Positions 37,749 to 43,659 of a stretch of 43,659 nt of DNA are shown one piece after another. Both the position numbers and the translations under genes were made by a program. Origin of the DNA: a virus. The notes beneath the pieces are model-generated. The model did not search any database. It was not told the DNA's origin and worked only from the letters and a program-made list of their open reading frames with translations. Every line of letters starts with the position of its first letter. Within the stretch, counting starts at the first letter, position 1. Location of the stretch: positions 1-43,659 of the IMG/VR virus record IMGVR_UViG_3300009157_000027; one strand, given 5' to 3'.

Positions 37749-38994
37749 TTTGACTTGCCCTTTCTAAAGCTAGAGGCCCCGGAGCTGATGCTAATGCAGG
37801 CTGAGGTTCTGGTTGCGGCATGTTGCTGTTAACTAGCTGATCTGCCTTTGGATCAGACGATGGCTTGATACCCAAACTCGTTCTGATCTCATTGGCCGAC
37901 AGAATCTCATTACGAGTGAACTTATCAGCAATCTCAGCAATGTCTTTAACCGGAACCAACTTGAACGGATCCCGGAAGTACTTAATTCGTTGATCACCAA
38001 GCGAACCCATGGGCCCAAGGAACGCTCTTTGCATGGCTTGAACAATGGCATCGAGGATTGGCTCGATCGTCCTGCTGTAGTAGAGCACCATGGCATCCTC
38101 GTCCGCGGTGCCGTCCATAACTTCTGGGGTTAGACCCAGCTGGCTGTACAACAGATTGGTTAGATACTCAACTTGCTTTAAGAGATTGTTCTCAGCAGGT
38201 CGATTAAGCTGTGTGATCTTCTCGGTTCCATCCGTATAGGCAATTCCGTACTGACTACCCTTAAGCTGGAACTCGATGTCCTCTCGTCTTTGCTCAGCTT
38301 GTTGACGTCTGGCTTCAGACTTGATGACGTAGGGCAACTGAATGATTAGATCCAGCTTCCCCGAACCCGATTGCTCATCAACAGCGTCCAGAAGACCAAG
38401 CTTCCTGATCAACCGTTGCAAAGTTGAATTCGGCTCGTTCATAACCGAATACAACGGGTTCTCGATGATGGCCACACTGCGCTTTTCGAGCGTTACCTCC
38501 TCTCGACGGCCTTCATTCTCATTGTAAACATTAACTCTTACATGCTTTGGATACCAAGTGACGATGTCCCCAACACGAAGGCTATAAATGTCATAAAGTA
38601 GGTTGGTCTGTGGATCTCTTGACGTATCGACAGGGACAATGGCAGCAACACCCTTGTCGAACAACGTCATGGCAATATCTTGAAGAAATGCCCTTGGAGA
38701 TTGGTCTAAATTGGGCTCCCAGACAAGACATTCGTTCAAATGAGTAGCCATATCCTCAAGATATCGACCATCTTTGTCAACTCTGATGTGCTTCAGAGGA
38801 AGCCCAGAGACATCGACACTTAAGGTAGTATAAACCGAGGATATGATTGATCGTTCGTTATACAGCTGATATCGGGGTCTAGAAGGTGATACTCCACCAT
38901 AATATGGGGTAGTATAATCCAAAGAATCGTTGATATCGGTCGGATTATTGCGAAATGCATTCCAAGCTTTCTTCAACTGATCAATAAGTGGCAC
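37738..38994 (-). CDS. Portal protein
   Basis: 418 residues, GTG behind GGAGGTGATTC. Order and motifs of HK97-type portals: RPRYQLYNERSIISSVYTTL, NECLVWEPNLDQSPRAFLQD, LRKLGLLDA-like helix, VEYLTNLLYSQLGLTPEVMD, and a C-terminal KFTRNEILSANEIRTSLGI. It forms the twelve-fold ring at one head vertex through which DNA is pumped. The Pro/Ala-rich end (PQPEPQPALASAPGPLAL) is not part of the core. Confidence 0.9.
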   Translation of the reverse strand: MPLIDQLKKAWNAFRNNPTDINDSLDYTTPYYGGVSPSRPRYQLYNERSIISSVYTTLSVDVSGLPLKHIRVDKDGRYLEDMATHLNECLVWEPNLDQSPRAFLQDIAMTLFDKGVAAIVPVDTSRDPQTNLLYDIYSLRVGDIVTWYPKHVRVNVYNENEGRREEVTLEKRSVAIIENPLYSVMNEPNSTLQRLIRKLGLLDAVDEQSGSGKLDLIIQLPYVIKSEARRQQAEQRREDIEFQLKGSQYGIAYTDGTEKITQLNRPAENNLLKQVEYLTNLLYSQLGLTPEVMDGTADEDAMVLYYSRTIEPILDAIVQAMQRAFLGPMGSLGDQRIKYFRDPFKLVPVKDIAEIADKFTRNEILSANEIRTSLGIKPSSDPKADQLVNSNMPQPEPQPALASAPGPLALERASQNGT

Positions 38995-38997
38995 GAA

Positions 38998-39420
38998 TCA
39001 CCTCCCTGGCCGAGCGCTGATCCTTCTTAGGATTGGCGCAGCTGATCCTGCTGTATCAACCGCGAAACCAGTCCTCACAACTTGTGTCATGGGGGTCTTT
39101 TTATATGCCCCAAATAGCTGGCTTGCTTTTGACGCATTGTTCAAACTTTGCCGCGTTGCCTGCCTGCTTATTTCCTTCAGTTGCTTCTTTCGATTAGATG
39201 AAAGGATTTGATTAGCGACCAATAAGCCGATTGCGCCAACAGCTAGGCCAGTTGCGATACGATCGTTACGCTTTCGCCTAGCTATTTCAGCTTCAATTGG
39301 GCTTTTCCCGGCCGGCTTACGTCCTGTAGGGCCCGGAGCAGCCTTTCTGGTACCCCATCGCATCCCCTTAACCCCATGATGTTCTAAATATGCATAAACA
39401 TCCTCATCTGTGATGGTCAT
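38998..39420 (-). CDS. Small protein with HxGxKGMxWG motif
   Basis: 140 residues, ATG overlapping the terminase stop. N-terminal LEHHGVKGMRWGTRKAAP, then a basic stretch, one hydrophobic segment at about 56-72 (IATGLAVGAIGLLVANQIL) and a basic tail. The H-x-G-x-K-G-M-x-W-G motif is shared with the protein at 41177-41566 and is common in proteins encoded near capsid genes; its role is unknown. Perhaps a head-associated or membrane protein. Confidence 0.7.
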   Translation of the reverse strand: MTITDEDVYAYLEHHGVKGMRWGTRKAAPGPTGRKPAGKSPIEAEIARRKRNDRIATGLAVGAIGLLVANQILSSNRKKQLKEISRQATRQSLNNASKASQLFGAYKKTPMTQVVRTGFAVDTAGSAAPILRRISARPGR

Positions 39421-41162
39421 TCGAACGCCTCCTTGTTAGCCTTGTATGCAACGTATGCGTCCATCATGGCCGAGACGTTGTCAATCTTTTCGTCAGCTCG
39501 TTTCTTTAGAAGTTTACGGTTTCCATTAGTATCTTCAAGTGTAACGGCGTTTCCCATCGCAAATGACATTAGTTCTTGATCGAAGATTAGCTTTCTTTCT
39601 TCGGATAGAATCTTTAGTTCGCCAAGTGGAACCGATTCTGTCCTTGCGCCTTGAATAACCTTTTCGATTCCGTATGGGCCGTTCTCTTGCTCCCATCTGG
39701 TGACGAATTCCTTGGCGTTGTATGGGTCGAAGCCAAAACATCGAACATCGTACTGGTTTTGACGAATGAATGCATCAAGATCTTCGTAAACTTCCATCAT
39801 GTCAAGGACAGTTCCCTCGAGCACGTGCAAACTTCCCTCTCCAATGAACTCTTCATACTTAGTTCTCATGGCACCTGGAAGTTTGTAGAGAGTCAAGGTA
39901 GTGATGTAACTTCTGGTCTTGACTCCGAACGAGTAATTTGCAAACGGAAAGAGCAACGTAAACGCACAGAAGTCGTCTCCTTGTGAGAGGTCCGCTCCAA
40001 GCGCGCACGGAAGACCCCAGAACTCTCTCGGTCGATGTGGAATGGTTTCTTCGTACGTGAAGAAGTACGTGAACCCTTCCATAGGAATACCAAATCGTTT
40101 TGCAAGAATGTCATTACGAGAAGCGGGGGCCTTTTCGGCCCTCTCCACATCGAGCTGGTAAACATCATAGGTAACCGTCTTGCCTAAGTTTGGATTGGCC
40201 TTCAGCCAAACCTCTGGATGGCTTACTTCTTCGATCTCATCCAGCTTGTAATGCCAGATCGAAATGTGAGGCGCTTGGTAATCTCCTCGAAGGATGCTCG
40301 CAAGTTCCATTTTGACGGTGTCACCGGAACCGTTTCGGATCGTACCTTCTGAACTCGTCGCAACGATCAGATAGTCCTCGAGCTTCGACGCGCCTTGCTC
40401 AATTGCGCCGACCACATCCTCTCTGATGTCGCCGGACAACCATTCGTCGATCGTCGAGACCTTTGGCCTTAGACCCTGAAGCTTGTTGATCGTCATAGGA
40501 CGAACTTCGAGAAGCGAGCCGGTGAGAAAGTTCTCCACCCCCTTCTTAGTGGAGGCCAGCTTCACTCTCTGGGCGCGTGATCCCGTGGTGTTCTGCAATG
40601 ATCCCTCAGTCAGGAACCTAAACAAAGGCCCCCTCGACCGGATGATTGCAGTCCTGAAGGGCGACATCACCTCGTCCGCTTGCTTCATGGTGGGCGCGGT
40701 TGTGATCTGATGCGTAGTCTCTGTGTCTACGTTTAAGAAGAAGGCCTGTATGCAGGATGCATACATCGACTTAGCCGCGCCTCTTGCAACGATGAGATAT
40801 TGCTTTGTGACGAGCCTCTTCTTGATGGACTTGGTGACGTAGTGTCCACCTCGCCCGTTAGTATTAGGCTCATAGACGCTTCTCTCGACAAAGAAGTACC
40901 ATCCGAAGATTTGTTCCGCCCAGAGTTTGAACGAGTCAAGTAGATGTAGATCACTGCCATCAGTAAGAGTGAGTTCGAACTCACAATACTGGATAAAACC
41001 AGTAATCGCTTGATCGTCATAGAAGATGTTTGGGTTTGCAATGAGTTCGTCAATCCTATTCATCTCCATGGAGATTTCCCTATTGACGGGAATCTCTCCG
41101 CGCAGAACTGATTGCCGGAATTGACCGTAGTACATAGGTGTTGCAGTGTTTGACAGAACCAC
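39417..41162 (-). CDS. terL: Terminase large subunit
   Basis: 581 residues, GTG behind AGGAGGAGACC. ATPase part about 110-300: RGAAKS (Walker A variant, near 136), hydrophobic STIDEW (Walker B, near 236), ATSSEG coupling motif. Nuclease part: ALGADLSQGDDF with its Asp near 391, CFGFDPYNAKEF near 465-475, and an EEKIDNVSAMMDA-like end (DEKIDNVSAMMDAYVAY). It pumps DNA into the head and cuts it. Typical length for the family. Confidence 0.95.
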   Translation of the reverse strand: MVLSNTATPMYYGQFRQSVLRGEIPVNREISMEMNRIDELIANPNIFYDDQAITGFIQYCEFELTLTDGSDLHLLDSFKLWAEQIFGWYFFVERSVYEPNTNGRGGHYVTKSIKKRLVTKQYLIVARGAAKSMYASCIQAFFLNVDTETTHQITTAPTMKQADEVMSPFRTAIIRSRGPLFRFLTEGSLQNTTGSRAQRVKLASTKKGVENFLTGSLLEVRPMTINKLQGLRPKVSTIDEWLSGDIREDVVGAIEQGASKLEDYLIVATSSEGTIRNGSGDTVKMELASILRGDYQAPHISIWHYKLDEIEEVSHPEVWLKANPNLGKTVTYDVYQLDVERAEKAPASRNDILAKRFGIPMEGFTYFFTYEETIPHRPREFWGLPCALGADLSQGDDFCAFTLLFPFANYSFGVKTRSYITTLTLYKLPGAMRTKYEEFIGEGSLHVLEGTVLDMMEVYEDLDAFIRQNQYDVRCFGFDPYNAKEFVTRWEQENGPYGIEKVIQGARTESVPLGELKILSEERKLIFDQELMSFAMGNAVTLEDTNGNRKLLKKRADEKIDNVSAMMDAYVAYKANKEAFE

Positions 41163-41176
41163 GGTCTCCTCCTAAC

Positions 41177-41566
41177 TCAGAAGAATAACTGTTGCTGTCC
41201 TCGTCTTGGTTGAGTCTTCAAAGCACGCTTGGCATTTGCCTTTGCTGCCTTTGCTGCGGGGCTGTTAAGCATGTTATACGCCGTGACGCCAATCTGCGCG
41301 GTGGCAAGAATTGACGCGGCGGCTACTGTTCCACGCTTTACCGTACTTGGATTCATCCGATTATAGTTTTGCTCAAGATTAATTCGTTCGTTAACAGCCT
41401 TGAGTTGCTTGTTCGTCAGCTCAGGCGTCTTCCGCTTGCGAAGAGGAGCAGTTTTCTTGTAATCGCTACTCGTCTTGAGTGGTGCCCGCTTCTTACGGAC
41501 GCCCCACTTCATCCCTTTGGTGCCGTAGTGCTCGATAAACGCGGCTACTTCTGGCGCGGTCTGCAT
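41177..41566 (-). CDS. Small protein with YGTKGMKWG motif
   Basis: 129 residues. EHYGTKGMKWGVRKK (about 12-26), a basic helical part, one hydrophobic segment (about 88-106, AAASILATAQIGVTAYNML) and a basic end rich in Arg, Lys, Gln. Same layout as the protein at 38998-39420, so the two are probably related copies on either side of the terminase gene. It overlaps the connector gene by about 70 bases. Confidence 0.7.
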   Translation of the reverse strand: MQTAPEVAAFIEHYGTKGMKWGVRKKRAPLKTSSDYKKTAPLRKRKTPELTNKQLKAVNERINLEQNYNRMNPSTVKRGTVAAASILATAQIGVTAYNMLNSPAAKAAKANAKRALKTQPRRGQQQLFF

Positions 41567-41933
41567 TTAGATAGATCACCTCCTCTGGCGGGTAGAGTTC
41601 GTACTCACGGAACACATTGAGCCGCCACTCGTATTCCTTGATCTGCTCAGTGACAGCATTGATCAAGTAAGACGTAGCGGGGGGATCAAATACAAGACGA
41701 ACCTTCAAGTAAACGTACGTCTTGACAAGGTGAAGCTGGTTTTCAGGAACACCGAAGTCCGACCACACGGCGGTATCGTCTTCGATGAAGAAACTTGCCT
41801 CAGGACCGACACCAAGCTGATTGAGGATGGAGAAAGTCGCATTAATATGCGTGATAATATCCAAATCAAACGGAGTGTAGTCCGCTTCGAGACCAAGAAT
41901 CTTTTTAGTGCTCTTTAAAATGCTTTCTTCCAT
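41493..41933 (-). CDS. Head-tail connector (gp6-like)
   Basis: 146 residues from the ATG behind GGAGAGGAT. ESILKSTKKILGLEADYTPF, FSILNQLGVGPEASFFI, AVWSDFGV and LVKTYVYLKVRLVFDPP match a family of helical head-tail connectors in phages of Gram-positive bacteria. It lies before the terminase rather than after the capsid gene, which is usual for this family as I remember it. Confidence 0.75.
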   Translation of the reverse strand: MEESILKSTKKILGLEADYTPFDLDIITHINATFSILNQLGVGPEASFFIEDDTAVWSDFGVPENQLHLVKTYVYLKVRLVFDPPATSYLINAVTEQIKEYEWRLNVFREYELYPPEEVIYLNADRARSSRVYRALRHQRDEVGRP

Positions 41934-41941
41934 ATCCTCTC

Positions 41942-42352
41942 CTACCAAAGCTTGGTATCGTCTCGTGAACGAGAGAGAACTACCTTTGGACCCTCCCTAT
42001 CGTCTCCGAAATGAATCTTATTGTGCGTTCTTTGTGTGGTTGTAATGAGATATTCAGGGTCAAAGATCCACTCTTCTCCGTGAAGAATGTCGTCTACATC
42101 TATCGGGTTGATATGATGAATAAGAAGATCAGAGTGAATTTCAAAACCACGCACGCCCAAGTCACACCCACTATCGCGTACAATAACCTCTTGTCGGGCC
42201 CTTTTCCACTCATATGAGGTATAAAAACGCTGATTAATATAGCGATCAAAGCCAAAAGTACTCCGTCCGACATCCGCAAATAATCGGAGATACTCAAGTC
42301 TCTCATCAAACGTCTCAAGTCGTTTTAGTTTCGAATAACACTTAGTCGTCAT
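41942..42352 (-). CDS. HNH endonuclease
   Basis: 136 residues from the ATG behind GGACGAAG; the frame upstream overlaps the previous gene. YTSYEWKRARQEVIVRDSGC, then LLIHHINPIDVDD with the paired His, and PEYLITTTQRTHNKIHFG with the Asn and last His. HNH proteins beside terminase genes are needed for DNA cutting at cos in HK97-like phages. It supports cos packaging here. Confidence 0.85.
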   Translation of the reverse strand: MTTKCYSKLKRLETFDERLEYLRLFADVGRSTFGFDRYINQRFYTSYEWKRARQEVIVRDSGCDLGVRGFEIHSDLLIHHINPIDVDDILHGEEWIFDPEYLITTTQRTHNKIHFGDDREGPKVVLSRSRDDTKLW

Positions 42353-42674
42353 AATCTTCGTCCATATCTTGGACTTCTCGCCCAGCATATGAACGCATTG
42401 CATCTAGAGCCGCGCCATATAGCTCTTCGATCTTCTTCGCGGACTCCATCGCACTGACTCGAGCGCCAAGAAGTTCATTTTCCCTCCCCAGACGCTCTTG
42501 CTCAAGCCGTTCCCTTGTGGAACCCAATTTCAGGTAATGCGTGATGACTTGCGCGGACGCAGTACCCTCTGTGAGTTGCCGTTCAGCCAGATCTATCGCC
42601 AAGGAGACTAATTGATTCTCACGATTCTCATCTGTGGTAGCTGGCCTACGGGCTGGCTTACGGCCACGAGGCAT
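42342..42674 (-). CDS. Probable terminase small subunit
   Basis: 110 residues, ATG behind AAAGGAG. Basic start PRGRKPARRPATTDENRENQ, LAERQLTEGTASAQVITHYL, KLGSTRERLEQERLGRENE and an acidic end (DMDEDYDD). I remember this family as a conserved gene directly before HNH and large terminase genes; it probably recognises the packaging site. It overlaps the HNH gene by eleven bases. Confidence 0.7.
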   Translation of the reverse strand: MPRGRKPARRPATTDENRENQLVSLAIDLAERQLTEGTASAQVITHYLKLGSTRERLEQERLGRENELLGARVSAMESAKKIEELYGAALDAMRSYAGREVQDMDEDYDD

Positions 42675-42692
42675 CTAGTCTCCTTTCAAGTA

Positions 42693-43274
42693 TCAGATCA
42701 ATTGAACTGTAGAGACACGCCAGACATCAAGCCTTGGGGAATACGGATCGATTGACGATTGAGTGACCGGGTCTATGGCTATGTTACCTGAGGTTGAATA
42801 ACCGAACATCGAAACCAGATCATCTCGGTTGAGATACAGTGGCCCGCCACAGTTGGAGGACGCGTACGCAACCGAAGGCCAAGTCGCTCTAAGGACTGCA
42901 TTTCCGTTGACTCGTATTCCCATCAAACATCCTGCAGCCGGAGCCACTCCACTAACGCGGATACATCCGGAGACGTGGTACAGACCTGTTTGTTTGACGC
43001 GCATTTGATAAGTGGCTGCACCAGCGTTCACGATCTCTACGTCGGTTCCAACCTTTTGAATTTGACCCGCGGTTGGATCGAGGAGGATGTTCGTCCCGCT
43101 GGCGCCTACAACAACGGTCGTTGTGGCAGTTCCTCTGTGGGATAGACCCGAAGCTACTGGAAGGCCACTCTCAGGGACTGCGCCTCGAGGAGCGCCGTTG
43201 ATGACTTGGACTGTGGTGGACGCGGGATCGATTATGATGTGTTGAGTTCGGGAAATTACATTGATCTCACTCAC
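42693..43274 (-). CDS. Beta-rich structural protein, fibre or head decoration
   Basis: 193 residues, GTG overlapping the previous stop (GTGA). Thr/Val/Gly-rich, beta structure: TTVVVGASGTNILLDPTAG, YQMRVKQTGLYHVSGCIRV, GCLMGIRVNGNAVLRATWP. The second half resembles C1q/TNF-like or fibre-tip domains (G-L-Y-x-V-x-G-x-x-x-V). It probably sits on the virion surface. Position upstream of the terminase means it is transcribed first of the late genes. Confidence 0.6.
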   Translation of the reverse strand: MSEINVISRTQHIIIDPASTTVQVINGAPRGAVPESGLPVASGLSHRGTATTTVVVGASGTNILLDPTAGQIQKVGTDVEIVNAGAATYQMRVKQTGLYHVSGCIRVSGVAPAAGCLMGIRVNGNAVLRATWPSVAYASSNCGGPLYLNRDDLVSMFGYSTSGNIAIDPVTQSSIDPYSPRLDVWRVSTVQLI

Positions 43275-43591
43275 GCGGTCACCGAGCCTCGGAAGCTGAC
43301 CTCGAGTGGGGTGTCAAAAACCGCTAGAGGTTCTCCATCAACTATTCGCTTGAGATCCATGTAGCCGCTGTTAGCTTTGATCTGTCCTGACTCCAGATCG
43401 TCGATAATGAGAATAAGTTCACCATCAGTACCGTCGGTCTTGAAGGAGACTTCCCATGTGGCAATTAGAGGAGCTTCTATGTCAGGCTCCGAACGAATTT
43501 CACTCGTGATCGTATCGCCAGAGACGTCCATTCCCATGCTCACACCGATTACATTGGTTCGACTTTTGTGGACGATGACTTTGCTACTCAT
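43271..43591 (-). CDS. Beta-sandwich tail protein (LtfC-like)
   Basis: 106 residues, ATG behind AAGGAGTCGA. ISGDTITSEIR-type start (MDVSGDTITSEIR), ATWEVSFKTDGTDGELILII and a GYMDLKRIVDGEPLAVFDTP end. These fit the LtfC/p132/Gp6 beta-sandwich type found in tail fibre or baseplate proteins; the match is from memory. First gene after the cos-like sequence. Confidence 0.6.
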   Translation of the reverse strand: MSSKVIVHKSRTNVIGVSMGMDVSGDTITSEIRSEPDIEAPLIATWEVSFKTDGTDGELILIIDDLESGQIKANSGYMDLKRIVDGEPLAVFDTPLEVSFRGSVTA

Positions 43592-43659
43592 TCGACTCCT
43601 TCCTTGGACACTGCCCCCGGAAACATCCCAGAATATGACCCCCCGGGGAAATTTTTAGG
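43592..43659. other. Right end with cos-like sequence
   Basis: Gene-free. The plus strand ends ACCCCCCGGGGAAATTTTT, a C/G run followed by A/T, directly upstream of the packaging genes. Such C/G-rich plus A/T-rich sequences lie near cos in other Gram-positive phages as I remember. A related copy is at 23736-23755. Confidence 0.5.

Noticed and set aside
1-43659. Integrase, repressor/attachment site or toxin-antitoxin pair
   Set aside because: No recombinase motif was found; the single small HTH protein alone is not evidence for lysogeny.

Overview
The window looks like the genome, or nearly the whole genome, of a tailed double-stranded DNA phage with a long non-contractile tail (siphovirus). 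All 64 protein genes I accept are on the minus strand, so transcription runs from the high to the low coordinates. Terminase, portal, protease-capsid fusion, connectors, tail tube, tape measure, baseplate, holin and endolysin candidates, replication proteins and an RNA polymerase are all present. I see no integrase or recombinase, so a virulent lifestyle is likely. A ReqiPepy6 Gp37-like tail protein, an actinobacterial-looking sortase-type sorting signal and Pro/Thr-rich linkers suggest an actinobacterial host. That host call is inference.

Layout in transcription order. 43.6-41.2 kb: cos-like sequence, two tail or fibre-type proteins, small terminase candidate, HNH endonuclease, head-tail connector. 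41.2-35.2 kb: large terminase, portal, fused prohead protease and major capsid protein, head closure, tail terminator. 35.2-24.3 kb: tail tube protein and a paralogue, chaperone, a fibre-like protein, a 1579-residue tape measure protein, distal tail protein, Gp37-like protein, r1t-type holin candidate. 24.3-19.4 kb: accessory region of small membrane proteins, each with its own promoter and often its own terminator, mixed with structured RNAs and a secreted protein with a sortase-like tail. 19.4-11 kb: membrane proteins of widespread phage families, then a giant fused helicase/primase/DNA polymerase and a probable ssDNA-binding protein. 11-7 kb: HTH protein, a structured non-coding stretch with a tRNA-like fold, small membrane proteins, CHAP endolysin. 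7-0 kb: more one-gene membrane cassettes, SF2 helicase, two small nucleases, and a single-chain RNA polymerase of the YonO type.

Three things stand out. First, one polypeptide (12.3-16.1 kb) carries an SF3-type helicase, a primase-polymerase (AEP) domain and a family B DNA polymerase with proofreading exonuclease. Second, an 881-residue protein carries both a beta-like and a beta-prime-like double-psi beta-barrel signature (the latter with the catalytic ADFDGD), flanked by helix-turn-helix segments. Third, at least 15 promoter copies share one pattern: TTCGTM, a constant 14-bp gap ending in RCARGYCC, then TATAATG. They head a set of compact terminator-promoter cassettes. One cassette holds no protein but a self-contained RNA of about 105 nt, with two near-identical hairpins that differ by a compensatory base-pair change inside a 13-bp closing stem. 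A phage-encoded RNA polymerase, a phage-specific promoter set, structured RNAs and membrane-anchored DNA-binding-like proteins could form one regulatory system. That link is a hypothesis.
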